From: Catenaria anguillulae PL171
Lineage: Eukaryota > Blastocladiomycota > Blastocladiomycetes > Blastocladiales > Catenariaceae
Length of the DNA: 64,000 nt
Assembly: GCA_002102555.1 (NCBI GenBank)
Contig: MCFL01000100.1
Location: forward strand, 16,331 to 80,330
Reading direction: 5' to 3'
Part shown: piece by piece, positions 22,279 to 35,850 of the stretch
How the letters are laid out: each line of letters starts with the position of its first letter
Numbering within the stretch: the stretch's first letter is position 1
Notes under the pieces: generated by a model
Databases searched by the model: none
What the model was told of the DNA's origin: nothing
What the model saw: the letters and a program-made list of their open reading frames with translations, nothing else
Position numbers and translations under genes: made by a program

Positions 22279-25200
22279 ATGTCAAGCTCTCCAGTTGAAG
22301 GCATGCCCGGCGGCGCAGTATCGCCAACGACCGCCGCGTCGACGTCGACGAGCATGCTCCATTGGCCGCGTCTCAACTTGCGTGACTGCTTGGTTGACCC
22401 GCCATCGCTCCGCAAAGGGATCGAAGATGCCGAAACGGCGGTTTCCCGATATGAATCTCTATTGCGATCGCTTGTCAAGGTTTCCAAGTCAAGCCTCGAG
22501 GCTGCGCGCAGTAAGTTTTGACCTGAATCGAGCCAATGTGCCATTTGTCATCATTGACGCTGACGATTTTATCGGACTCGTCACTCGCCACCTGTCACTC
22601 CTTGATTAGATTCCAACGAAAAGCAACGTCAATTCACGGAAGAACTCATTCGAGTATCGCGGATCGTGTCAGACGGAGAACCCGAATTCGATTCATTCCT
22701 GTCCCGGCTCGACGACGAGCTGACCATGTATCGCGAGATGCACGACCAATTTGTTCGTTTTCTTTCCGCAGGCTCTTGGTCTTCAATGATCTCAGGCGCT
22801 TACATACTTCGTTCCTGTCTTTCTCGTGTGGAAATGTCCTGCTGACAGATCAGCCTCACGCAACACGTTTTCATCGAGGCCGTGGAGGATTTTCTTGCAA
22901 CTCACATCGTGACGCTCAAGGTGCGTCCTGATCATGCTGCCCGTGCCACAACAAGCGTCTTGATTCCTGGTTGTATTTCCGCCATTACTCGGAATCGCTT
23001 AGGACGCGAAAAAGAAGTTTGAATCCGCGAGCGACTCGCTCGACTCTGCCCTCGACAAGTATCTTGGTAAGAAGCACGGTGACTCTAGCATCCCCGAGAG
23101 TGCCCGAGATGTTGCAGACGCGCGGCGCTCCTTCCACGAAGCCTCCCTCAACTACTGCGCCCGTCTCAACGCCGTACAGGTTGTGCGCAAAGTCGAGCTC
23201 ATGACGCGATTGTACGAATGGCTGGGCATCACCAATTCGTTCAATTCCCAAACGCACAATCTGATGCGCCAGCTCATGAACCCGCGCGTCGCCACGTTTA
23301 CGGCAGCCGCCAACAAGCTGCGCGACGAGACGTCACGTGAGGCCGCGGCCATGGATCGCCTCAAGACTCGATTGGTTGAGGCGTATGCAAATACGTACAA
23401 TCCCATGAATAAGGGCATTTTTGGTACGTATGCTGGTTCTCTGCCTGCTGATGTTTTTTTCCTGATGGAGTAGAGGGCCCCGCTCATGCTTGTTGCCGTC
23501 GCCGTTGCTCGCGTACAGATACCATCAAGGCCGCCACGCTCTCAACCGCCGCTGCATCCTCGGCCAACGCGACCCCATCCGGATCTCCTTCCATCCGCCC
23601 TGCTTCCTCGCCAATTCCTTCGAGCCCGCTTCCGTCATCGGGACCGATTGGTTCATCAAACGCCGATCCCGCAGGCGAATGGACCGTAGTCGATGCCGAA
23701 CCAGTACTCAAAGCTGGATACCTGCTGAAAAAGAACCAAGCTCAACGGATGCGCGTATCGTGGTCACGTCGCTACTTTGTGATACGAGGCGAGTTGCTGG
23801 TGTACCAGCAGCGAGACAAGGACACGGAGCCTGTCGTGGCTGTGAATTTGAGTACGTTGCTCCTTTCCTTGACGTGACCCACAAACCGCCGTCAAGTCCT
23901 TGCTGATCTCATTAGAGTCACTCGACGATTTTAGGGTTGAGCACCGTCAAGCCATGCGACCCGACAACCGAGCGCCGATTTGCGTTCCAGATTATTTCCA
24001 ACTCAAAGTACGCCCCTTGGCTCATGTATTGGTCTCCTCATCATTCCAACTGACAAGCTGGCTATGCATGTGTAGAACGTACATTCTGCAAGCCGAAAAC
24101 GAGGAAGACATGAATTCATGGATCGACTCGCTGCAAAAAGCCATCGGCGGCGCCCTGCAATCATCCAACCCGCCTTCGTCGCATGGCCTCGGCAAGTCTG
24201 GGTCCAAAAAGGAAACCTTGTCGTCCGACGTTTCGCCCGCCATTCTCGAAGCGAACCGCGCCATGGAGGAGCAAAAGAACATTGTGTCACGCATCCGTGG
24301 CGTCTCCGGTAACAATGTGTGTTGCGATTGCGGTCACGAAGATCCCGAATGGGCGTCCATCAACTTGGGTGTCGTTCTTTGCATCGAATGCTCGGGGATT
24401 CATCGCAGTTTTGGCACGGCCGTGTCCAAAGTCCGGTCGCTCATCTTGGATAAATGGGACGCGGACATGGTGGAGTGCATGTGCAAGCTGGGCAACAACA
24501 AGGTCAACGCCGTGTACTTGCGGTTGCTTCCCGACAATGTCAAGGCCCCAGGCATGGCGAGCAGCGCCGATCGGGCGACTCGTGAGGCGTGGATCAAGCG
24601 CAAGTATGTGGCCAAGGAGTTTGTTTCTCGTGATGGGGTATTGGCCACATTGGCGGGAGCAACATCGGCAGTCGAGTCAAATGGGCCGCCGTCGTCGCAT
24701 GAGGCGTTCTGGGATGCGATCCGGGCGGGCGACCTGTCGCGTGCGCTCGCGCTGTACACGGTGGGCGCCAGCATTGATTGGCAGCATCCGACACACGGGT
24801 ACCGTACAGCGTTGCACGAGGCTGTGCGTAATGGGGATTCCGTCGCGTGCGAGTTCCTTCTTCAGTGGGGATGCAACGTCAACATTCAGGACAAGGAGAA
24901 TTGGACGCCGTTGCATTATGCGGCCGATACGAGGAACAACCAAATGGCGCATCGCTTGGTCAGGCGTTGCGGAGCGCAGTGGGATTTGAAGGATACGCGG
25001 GGCAGGGTGTGTATTGGTTCACCTTCTTGATACGCTGAGGTTTCGCTGACAAAGCCTCTCACTTGATTCATAGACCCCACTCGATATTGCAACTGTCAAG
25101 GAGGACCCACTCATTACGACCATGCTGCGCCTCGTTGCCCTCGACCCAAATGCCGCCGGCTCCAGGTTTGGCATCTCAGAGGCGCTGAGCGACACCAATG

Positions 25201-25601
25201 CCAAGGGTCCCAACAGCGCCACGTCGCCGGGCGTCCAGCGCAAGCCGGTTCCCGGCTCCACCTCACTCGCTCCATCATCTTCTGGCCTCTCAGCGACGAC
25301 GGTCGAGATTCCGTCTTCGTCCGCCATGTGGTCGTCGGGTGCCCACTCAGATCCCATTTTCGCCTCGGCGGCTGGTCGCGACACGGGATCTCCGCATTCC
25401 GTGAGTGGCAATAGTGGTGGATTCTTTGCTGCTCCGGTTTCAGGGCTGGATGATGGCGGATTTGGTTCCCTCCCACCGACAAGCACAGCATCAGGACCAC
25501 CAGCGACATCCGCGTCGACTGGATCCACGCCCGGATACGGGACAGGATCGATGGCTTCGTCGAGGGTTGCCGATGGACTGGAAGAGAACCCGTGGGGATG
25601 A
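22279..25601 (+). CDS. ACAP-type ArfGAP (BAR-PH-ArfGAP-ankyrin)
   Basis: Stimulates GTP hydrolysis on Arf GTPases at curved membranes during endocytic recycling. Exons: 22279-22510, 22610-22752, 22849-22920, 23003-23423, 23519-23851, 23935-24007, 24076-25006, 25074-25601; the sum is 911 codons with every junction in frame, so 910 residues. Order: BAR domain (about residues 20-280, including FIEAVEDFLATHIVTLKDAK and SFHEASLNYCARLNAV), PH domain (LKAGYLLKKNQAQRMRVSWS to SWIDSLQKAI), ArfGAP zinc finger CCDCGHEDPEWASINLGVVL followed by CIECSGIHR (C-x2-C-x16-C-x2-C with the arginine finger region), ankyrin repeats (YRTALHEAVRNGD, NWTPLHYAADTRNN, TPLDIATVKED) and a Ser/Pro tail ending LEENPWG. The acceptor at 23934 rather than 23914 is needed to keep the PH frame. 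Very confident. Confidence 0.92.
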
Positions 25602-26151
25602 ATTCCATTGGTATGAATACGTGGTGAATGTGGCTATTCTTCAAACTTAACCCGGTCGGGTCAGAGACCATTCACTTGATCGTTTCTTTGCAATTCATGT
25701 TGATGCATCAACTTTTCGCGAGGCAACCAAAGACAAGAATCTCTTGGGTCAGGACGTGAATGCGGTTGTGTGCCTGAAACTTGGCCAAGAAATTTGAGCA
25801 TGGAGTCCAGCGTCGTTGAACGTGGGATATAGATCGAACGGGGCACTGATGCATGCCGCTACACTGACCACGTCAAATGGTACATGTTAAGTTTGCCCCA
25901 AACCGCTTCGTGGAGGAATCAACGCGTCACGCCAACAGCATGACGTTTGTGTATGGCCTCCAAACAAACACAGCCGGCTTTCCCTCTCCGGAAATCTCAA
26001 GGACCCAGTGCAACGGCAAACTATTCAAGAACTGTTGCCTTTTGGTTTCGAGCACCCTCACTGTACTCTCGATGCAACGAGGTCCTTCATGCTCACGCAC
26101 CCAGTTTAACCTCAATCCGCCCATACGTGCAAGAGCACGAGCAGCTAAACC
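25602..26151. other. Intergenic, no gene seen
   Basis: 550 bp between the ACAP-type gene and the receptor gene, both rightward. Nothing recognisable. Confidence 0.5.
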
Positions 26152-29100
26152 ATGAATCATTTGATATCAGTACTGCTTGCAGTGCCCTTGCTTTTCGCTG
26201 GCGCCGGCGCGTTACGTGTCCAGGTCGTCGTCACAAATGATCGTATGACATGTCTCCGTTCTATGTTCTATGTTATGTTGGCCTCGACGTTCCCACTCAC
26301 TCGTTCACGCCACCGTCACGCAGCCGCTACCAACCCTTATGCCAATATGGCCGTCCAAGGATGTCAGCAAATGGCAGCCCGCAATTCCAGCATAGTTTGT
26401 ACGACGACGATTCACCGGGAATCCACTGACGCCACAGTGCTCATGGCCGATTGGAACCAAACCATGCTCACGGCGACGGATGACGTGTTTTTCGGCGTTT
26501 CTCCATTCATGGGATCCGTCCTCGAGCAGTTGGCCCCAAGGTTTCCGAGCAAGGTGTTTTCCGCCATCGACGCTGTTGTTGAGAAGCCCGGTGAGAACAT
26601 CAATGGGCTGATCTTTGCCGAGGATCACGCAGGATACTTGGCTGGTGCACTTGCGGGCGTCTTTACACAGAACAAAAAGGTTGGCGTTGTGGCTGGGATT
26701 CCGTTACCCGCACTCAAGCGGTTTGTCAATGGGTACCACAGCGGAGTCTTGAGCGTGTGCCCGACGTGTGAAGTGTACCATACGTATTTGCCATCGTTTG
26801 GCGATGCAGTGATGGGACGAGGAGCGGCAGATGCGCTCATTGCCAAGGGCATTGATGTCCTCTTTGGCGCGGCAGGATTCACCGGCAGTTCGGCAATCTT
26901 GCATGCGGCTGGGCGTGGCATTTGGGTCATTGGCGTTGACGCAGATGAGTCGCTGACGACGTTCCGCGGCCGTCGCGAAATCGATTTCTTATTGTCGTCG
27001 GCTCTCAAAAGGGTGGACGTCGCAGTTCAAACCACAATCGAGTCAATTATTGCCGGAAAAAAGGGCGGATACAACGTCGTATTGGATTCCGCATTGAGTA
27101 CGGGTCTTGTCCTGTTTGCGCCTCAAGTTGACCCGCAATCCTGACAGGTGTCACGATTAGATGGCCTCAGCTTGGCTTCCTTCAACTCCACGCCCAACCG
27201 TGACTTTTCGACTGGCGTTTCGGTTTCCATGAAAGGATCCGACTCATGCGAGTCAACAACGTTCTCTTCGCGGTCAAATGTGCTCAACCTCGTCCAATCC
27301 TCGCTGCAGCGAAAACTCGTCTTGACCAATGTTGTCACCACAAGTGGCGACAAGCAACCCTTGGCGGCACCGGCCAACAAGACATGGTACGATGTAGTTG
27401 CCTTTGGCGAGCGTTCCAAAGTTCAGTCAAACATGCAGGGCCATGCGACTGTGCATATAGGCAAGAACCAGCTGCTCACTTTTGGCGGGCAAACGGCGTT
27501 TGGAGAGTTTCCCAACGACGTTATGCAACTTGACTTTGACGCTTTCGTTTGGACCAAGATTTCATTGGCAACGTCCACTGCCCCAACTGGTCGCATGTTC
27601 CATTCCATGGCGTTTGATGAGCCAACCAACAAAATCTTTGTCTATGGCGGGCAAACGGCAGGCGCCGGCGTCTCAAGTGAGAATTGGGTGTATGATGTGA
27701 TGGCACGCTCATGGACGCAGCTCAATCCGCCGAGAGCACCAGGAGCGCGGACCAACATGGCGTTTGCGATCACGGGTAGAACCATGTATGTGTTTGGCGG
27801 CATCGACTCGGCTGGCGCCCTCTTGGGCGACTTGTGGGCCTTTGATATGAGCTCGTCCACGTGGAACAGGCATGTGTGGGACTCTCCTGCCGCTGTGAGC
27901 CCTCCACCTTTGCAACACGCTTCGCTGGTGGCTGTCAACTCGACCATGCTTGCCCTCTATGGCGGAACTCTTCAAGGCGGCGCCTACTCGGCCACATTGT
28001 ACAAGTATGACATTCCCACAAGCTCGTGGTCCATTCACAAGGCTCCGGGTGAATCTCGCCTCCCGCCGGCCGAGCGGATGCGCGCAGTTGCTGTCGACAA
28101 GCGACGTGTGCTGTTTACTGGCGGATTGACGGCACAAGGTCTCAGCAACACGACTTGGGTGTGGAAGCTCGATGAGAATGTTTTTGATCCTTCGGCATAT
28201 GGGCCGTTACCTGCTGGCTTACACTCGCACTCGCTCGTCACATTCAATCAGTCTGCGCACGCGGGAGCTTGTGTGTGGGACCCGATTCCCATTTTCACGT
28301 TGTGCACCAAGCAGACTGTACCGGCAGTTGTGGCGATCTCGGGTGTTACCAACCGGCCAGGCGGAGGTCTGCTCGTGTCGTGGGCACATTCAGACCCACT
28401 ACCGCCGCCTGTAGGAAAGCTCGATATCGGTCTTCGGCTGGCCATGGTTTCATTCAATGCCATTGGTCTCGCGACTGCGCTCTCCCTCATACTCTTCACC
28501 GTCAAACATCAAAAAGTGCCCGTAGTCAAAGCCGCCAACCCAAACTTGTCCATTATTTCCTTGATTGGAGCGGCCATGGTTCACTTGGGCATCATGACCA
28601 GCTCATCCATTGACGAGGGCCGCACAGCCATGATGCTGACAGCGTTCCTCCTTGGTGGCGGATACACTCTCATCTTTGCTGCCATCATGGTCAAGAATGG
28701 TCTCATTTACTTGTGCGTTTACCCCTTTCTGAATCCTTTCCGATCTCGTTTCGGGTTCCCCACGACGCTCACGGTTACAATGTAGCATTTTTGCCTCAAA
28801 GACCCGTTTCAAGGTCCGGACGATGCATTTGCTCTTCATATGCGCGTTTGCACTTGGCCTCCAGTCTCTGCTGGTCGCCCTGTGGTTCCGCTTCGATACA
28901 AATCCCATTGTCACGTTGACTGTTGCGGGCGTCAAGTGGACAATCAATGCCTACAACCAGTCGTGGCTCATCCTGTGCGCAATGCCTGTTGTGATACTCA
29001 CCGTCTTTTCCGTCTTTGTCTCTTACAAGGTACGGAATTTCTTTTGGGTCAGACACTTGATTTGCCGATGACATGTCTGACACGTTTCGGCCCGCTTCCG

Positions 29101-29625
29101 TTGCAGATTCGCCACGTCCGTTCTGATTTCAATGAGACTCAATATGTTGCTATCGCAACATATCTGATTGCCATGGCGCTTTTGGTTATTACGCCAGTCA
29201 TGCTCCTCTTGGATTCACCCTTGGTTCAGTACATCATCACGACTGTCCTGGTTACCATGACGACCATGGCCGTCCAGGGGCTATTCTTTGCCAACAAGGT
29301 GTCGGCCGTTTACGTGAAGACGTTCACGACCGATAACCAAGTCGGAGCCATTAGCTTGACCCCGTCGGGGCTCCAACAAGGGACGACAAGCGGTGTGACA
29401 GCTTCCTCCAACGTATCCGAGACCAGCAACGCGTCGACAGCGTCTGGCGGACCGAGCGACGACGCGGGTGGACTGTGGTGCAAATACTGCAAGCAAAAGA
29501 TTCGCGTTGCTGGCGGCAGCCGGCACAGCTCGAGCCACAAACCAGGAAAGAAGTTGTCCGAAGTTGGCGGCAAAGGCGCGACTCGCACTCGTGAGTTGTC
29601 CACTCTGTCCCCGACTGGCCGGTGA
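26152..29625 (+). CDS. Class C (GABA-B-like) 7TM receptor with Bmp/PnrA-like and Kelch ectodomains
   Basis: Predicted plasma-membrane receptor coupling to G proteins. A signal peptide (MNHLISVLLAVPLLFAGAGA) is followed, after an intron at about 26244-26325, by a Bmp/PnrA periplasmic-binding-type domain: SVLEQLAPRFPSKVFSAIDA, FAEDHAGYLAGALAGVFTQN, KKVGVVAGIPLPALKRFVNG, GIWVIGVDADES. Next are five or six Kelch motifs (27470-28200), e.g. NQLLTFGGQTAFGEFPNDVM, KIFVYGGQTAGAG, TMYVFGGIDSAGALLGDLWA. The 7TM_3 domain starts near 28415 (LDIGLRLAMVSFNAIGLATA) and is interrupted by introns 28713-28785 and 29030-29106. The tail has a Cys/His patch (WCKYCKQKI). An in-frame TGA at 27142-27144 lies between the Bmp and Kelch parts; the frame is otherwise continuous. 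It may be removed by a tiny intron, or be an error or nonsense codon. Confidence 0.78.
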
Positions 29626-30472
29626 AGAAATCGTTGAGTCGTTCGGCCTCTGTCTCTGACTGGGTGTTTCCTTTGCGCTCACGCATTTCCCCACCCAATG
29701 ACAGTAGCTGCATGATCCCTCGCATTGATCGAGTTTCAATAGAGACCTGTTTCGTTCGATACCTGTACGTCGTATCAGTTTGTGAATCAGGATTTCGTTG
29801 AGGGTGACGTTGAACGTTGCGTTGAAGGATGGATTCGCGTGGAACAGTCAAGAACTCTTGGCAGAACAATGATGGACGATGCGACGTCACCACTTGGCAA
29901 CCGAGGTGGGCAACTCGTTCTGAAGCAAACTCCGACCCTGTACTTAGCAAATCCTTAAATCACTGTGTGCAATTCATTGCTTCATTCCAATAGTCTGCCA
30001 AAAGACACATTTCTCTGTTCTTTTGTGGTCGTTCGTTCTTGTTTTCACGGCCCATGTACGTGCATGTTCGCTTGCTGCTTGCTGCTTGGAAAGTTACCAG
30101 TGAGCCAGAGTTGGCCATTGGCCAACGACACCTTTCCGTATTTGACCGCATCATCGCTTTTCTGATCACTTTATGTATGCTGTATCGGCACAGACAATCC
30201 CTCTTCACAGCTGCCCGGCTCCCAGCTCAGAGTTGCACATTCCCACACCCACCGCCGCTCCGGTTACCCGCCCATTGCCACCCGCTTGCACTTGACCGCA
30301 TCTGAACATCTGCACCTCCCATTCTGATTCTGGATGGCTGGTTCTTACTTCAACAATCGATCCCCTGCTGCATTCCGCAACGCCCTTTCTCCCCTGCTCG
30401 CGGCTGCGGCTGGCTCAACTATCCCATTCTCTAAACATCGCCGCCGTTGCACTCAGTCGATACAAGACGACC
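29626..30472. other. Intergenic, no gene seen
   Basis: 850 bp between two rightward genes. No convincing coding frame; pyrimidine-rich stretch before the next start is typical of a fungal promoter/5' UTR. Confidence 0.5.
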
Positions 30473-32363
30473 ATGCCTGTCTCGACTAATTCCACCTCTG
30501 TCCCGGAATCATCGCCCGCTTCTTCTTCTTCCGATTCCACCGGGCCGGGTACCACTGGTCCACAACCGCAGCAGCAATTATCGTCCAGTGCCAGTGGCGT
30601 CAACGATTCCAGCCAGGTATCGCAGCAGCAACAGCCCACTTCGCATTCGGTCGCGTCATCCACGTCCTCGCTCGCCAGCCGGATCCTTGCCCCGTTCCTC
30701 CGCTTCACATCGTCGTCCTCTGTGGCTGTCCCGTCCGGTTTGCCATCCCCTTCGACCGCTGCCGGCACCAGCTCGAGCGAAAAGAGCACATCAGCGACCA
30801 GCTCGGCCTCCGGAACTGAGCTGTCGCCTACTCCACCAGCTGACCAACATGCCAGTCAGGAGCCGGGTGAGAATAGCGAGCAGATTCAGCGGCACAAACC
30901 ATGCCTACCCGGCGGTTCGGCAGACGATGCTTCCATACCACCTCAATCCATTGTGGCGTTTGATGACCAGCCAGTTGTTCAGCAAACTGCGCCACTGGGA
31001 GGTACTGTACATCTTGAGTTCAATCACCTGGCTTTGCTTCCCAATTGTGACTCACACTATTCCATCTTCGTATTGTCTAGTGACCGAATACCTCCTTCTC
31101 GAAACCCTCTCTCGCACAATAACCGCCAAGGCTGCTTGGTCACACGCTGTCAGTGCCGCGCAATCTACTGCCGCGTCGCTAAACCTGACGGATCCCGTTG
31201 CACCGACTCTGGTTATCCTTGAGCAAGACTGCGAAGACCCATGGACACAGGCCGACGCCATTCGCCAAGTTGAGGTGGTCATTCGGCCAGACATTTTCAT
31301 GTCGGTCGCGAGCACCGCAAAACTGGTCGACCATGCCGCAACCGTCTTCATGCGTATGCTTAACAAGTATCGGTTGGCCAAAGTCATGGCCGAAGCCATG
31401 GACATGACCTCGATCGATCCCATGCCGTGGCAGCGCATATCCTTGCATGTGTTGCGCGAGCACTTGCTTGGCTATTTCACTCACCAACCTTCTCGGATCC
31501 CATTTAACGGGTTTGGTCGTGCGATTGCTGTGGCTGCAGCACCGACCAGTACCCCAGACTCGGACCCGACTGGATTGACAATCATCGACATTGATGGTGG
31601 TGGCGGCGAGAGCGAGGCCGCCAGCTCGTCCGTCCACCGGCGTTGCGCCTCTGCCGCATCGGATGCATCGTCATCGTCGTCATGCGCCAGCCCAAATGTC
31701 CGTCGTCTTGGATCTGGTCTTGTCGGGTCATCTATGCCCACGCCTGCTCTCCTGACTTCCCGTGAGTCGCACCTTGACCGCCGCCCAACCTCGCTTGTTA
31801 ACTATAACAATTCGTCGACTGCGCGCAACAAGTACGTGTCCCCGCCCAGCTCCACTGTTGCTCTCAACCACCCAGAAGCCCACCTGCTTGTCCGCAACTC
31901 GACCCCCGTGCCCTATACTCGCCCACAATCGCCCGTCTCTGAACTCCATGCGCGCGTGGCGCACCCGAAACCACGCAAACTCACTTTATCCATCCCCAAC
32001 GCCCGAACCGCCCCTCGGCCGGCCCCTGCCGAGTTTTCGCCGCTTATCTTTGACAAGAATCGGTACATTCGACCGGGCGGTGCCCCCGTTGCATTGCACT
32101 CGGATTCGCCGTTGGCCACCCCGTTGCCAAGCCCGGGCCCGTCGTCATCGGCAAACATGGGTATTGCATTGCCAGCAGCTGCCGCAAATGCAGGGCTGAT
32201 GCTCGCCGACGAAGTGATGCGGGCCATGGCGGCCAACGGTGGGCGCTTGTCACGACCAACGACTCCGGCGCGCGCCATGTCTGGATCAGATGGATCAAGT
32301 GGAAATGGAGGTGGTGCAGGTATGGACGGCTCGTCATCATCCAACAAGTCCCAGGCGGTTTGA
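30473..32363 (+). CDS. Unrecognised Ser-rich protein
   Basis: Two exons, 30473-31001 and 31081-32363, joined by a 79-nt intron (donor GTACTG, acceptor CTAG) give 603 residues. The first 175 residues are Ser/Thr/Pro/Gln-rich and look disordered. The second exon opens with a folded-looking part: VTEYLLLETLSRTITAKAAW, PTLVILEQDCEDPWTQADAI, RQVEVVIRPDIFMSVASTAK, YRLAKVMAEAMDMTSIDPMP and RISLHVLREHLLGYF. The rest is again Ser/Pro-rich with an Asp/Gly patch (IIDIDGGGGESE). No signal peptide or membrane span. I do not recognise the central domain; a regulatory protein with disordered flanks is the most I would say. Confidence 0.6.
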
Positions 32364-32780
32364 GTTGCTTTGGCCGCACGTACTTGGGCATCGTTCATTT
32401 GTGCAATGGATAGTCCATATCGTTTCTCGCCAGTCGTTTCCCTTCATGTCAAGTTGTTGATTTATCCCAAAACTCGGTTTCTTTTGGTGCCACCCGTCCG
32501 TGCGTCGTGTACTCTTTTGTATTCACCTATCGCGTACTTATTTTCCCAAGCCTGTGTACCTTCTTGTCTCCTCAATCTTGGCCATGGTCTGTTGCTCATA
32601 TTTACATGTTTTTTCGTCGCCATGTTCCTTTTGTTTCCCCCAAAAGTGTTGGCTTCTTGATCTAGTAGCTGTGTTCTCGCTTCGGTGAGGCTCTTATCCA
32701 ATCACTCTTGCGCAATCCTTCTCACAGCAGGACTTCCAATACATGCAAAGTTTTGGTGAATACATTTTCACTGCCAACAT
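32364..32780. other. Convergent intergenic region
   Basis: 417 bp between a rightward and a leftward gene, T-rich, presumably both 3' UTRs. No gene seen. Confidence 0.5.
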
Positions 32781-34280
32781 TTAGAACGCATAATCGTCGA
32801 TATTCAATCCCGTCGACCACGTAAACAAGTCGCCAAAGTCATCGTCGTCCCCTGCCCCGCGCTTTCCCTCGCCAGACACGGATTCGCCGCCCACCAAATC
32901 CGCAACGGCATGATCCAGACGATCTCTCCTCATCCCTGCCTCGCCGTCGTCGTCATCATCATCCTCATCTCCTCGCAAATACAGCTGCCTCAACTTGTCA
33001 ATTTGCCTCATGCGCTTGGCCTTTTCCCTCTCTGCCCTCGTCATTAAATGCCCGCCCTTTCCGCCCAGATGCGGCGGCTCGGGCGTCGTCGGCAACGACA
33101 AGCCCTGGTCGCCCCCACTCAACGCCGTGTACACTGGTCCCCTGGTCGCGTCCCACGTCAAAATGCGTGTATCCTTGCCCACGCCCACGGGCGAGGCAAA
33201 CAAACCCAGTTTTTTTCGGCCACGAATCCTGTCCTGAGCGCGGCGCCTTGCTTCTTCCACACCAACCCCCAACGCGGGCGACCGTGCACCTGCTGCCGCA
33301 GCGCCGACGTTGCGGTCGCTCGCGCCGTACAAGGCCACGCGCCCCATGATGGGCCATCCGTCCAAGACTCGCCAGGCGTTGCCGCGGCCGCCCAGGGTGA
33401 CCGATCGGTGGTCCAGGTTGGCCAGGTACTGGATGGCTTCCCTGGGCGTCGTTGCAAGCTCGAGCTCGGCCGGTGCAGGTACCTTTTTCCTGTTGCCATG
33501 CGCGTGTCGTCGGTGCAACACGAAATCGTCGCCCACAACCGTGCGCAAGTACCGCGCATTGCCCATGACTGTCCATGCGTCCCTTGCGGCGCGCGTGTGC
33601 GGCAACAGCAAGTGTGTGCCCGACAAGTACTGTGTCGACATGGCGCCCGAACTCGTCGTGTAAATCTTGTAGTGGATTTGAGGTGGGAAACATGCGCCGC
33701 CAAATCGAAAGCGCACTCGGGCTTGCGTCACGGGATCTTTGAGCAGATGCGCTTCTTGCGGCGAGAGGCGCTTGAGCAGCGTGAGCGTCAGGGTGGTTTG
33801 TGATTTCAACAGAAGGTGTTTGAGGTGCGAAAAGATGCGTCGGTTGCGGTAGTTGATCCAGGCGTGCCAGATGGTGCGGCAAGCGGCGGTGCGGGAGGCG
33901 TCGTAGAAGCTTAAAGTCATTATCGAGCCTCTCAGGGTGAGTATGGAGGGGAACCAGACACACATTGAAAAAAAGCAAGCTCTCGCGTACTATGGGTGCG
34001 ATCGGTCGTTCCAATTGGTCAAATCCAAAAACGGTACACGTTTGGAACGCGATTGAGGTTTCCGTCCTGAGCCGTCCATGCCATGTGTGATGATGGTTCC
34101 ATCGTTGGGAACAGCGACGAGCATCATGGGCGACACTGATTCGCGTCCCTGGACTGATGCGTCGCCGTCAACCGCCGCCACCTGCGTTTCGTTGCCCAAC
34201 AAGGCATTTTGGCTGGATCGAAGCAGGATATCCTTTGCTCCGTTTATTGCAGTGGGTTGTGAGCCAAGTGTTTGATCCAT
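32781..34280 (-). CDS. C11orf65/MFI-like protein
   Basis: The conserved part reads from about 33920 leftward: TIWHAWINYRNRRIFSHLKH (IQ-like helix), then LLKRLSPQEAHLLKDPVTQA, VRFRFGGACFPPQIHYKIYT, which matches the hallmark of the C11orf65 (MFI, mitochondrial fission factor interactor) family, present mostly in ciliated organisms. Further on are DAWTVMGNARYLRTVVGDDF, a Gly/Arg-rich block and an acidic tail ending STGLNIDDYAF. The frame 34280-33990 upstream on the same strand (MDQTLGSQPTAINGAKDILL, ending near SKRVPFLDLTNW) has coding character and may be the first exon, joined by an intron from about 34040 to 33926; if not, translation begins at the ATG at 33920. Family call fair, N-terminus uncertain. 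Confidence 0.65.
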
Positions 34281-34601
34281 GGTTTGTGTCCGAATGCACG
34301 TCGTTCTTTCGCGACATTTGCAGATATATACACTGCGAACAAGGACTTTCGAATGAGTGCTCACAGGCTGCAGTATGTACATAGAATGCCTTGGCTCCTT
34401 GGCTGGTTGGTCTGGGATAGAACAACCGGATTGGAGAAAAGACCAGTGTACAACAACGAGAAAAACACAACAATTAACCATACAAGACGCCACCTCGATC
34501 TTCCCACCTCATCGGACACCAAGAACAAAAAAAAAATGATACAAGCGGTGCGTGACCCTGGTTGAGCAGCAGCACCTCGTCAACTGACCTAGATCCCGTC
34601 C
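34281..34601. other. Intergenic, no gene seen
   Basis: 320 bp between two leftward genes. Contains a short A tract near 34529-34538. No gene. Confidence 0.5.

Positions 34602-35850
<1,249 letters not shown>

Noticed and set aside
23900-23940. Apparent plus-one frameshift in the PH domain of the ACAP-type gene
   Set aside because: Using the acceptor ATTTTAG ending at 23934 instead of the one at 23914 restores the frame and the PH consensus, so no lesion is needed.
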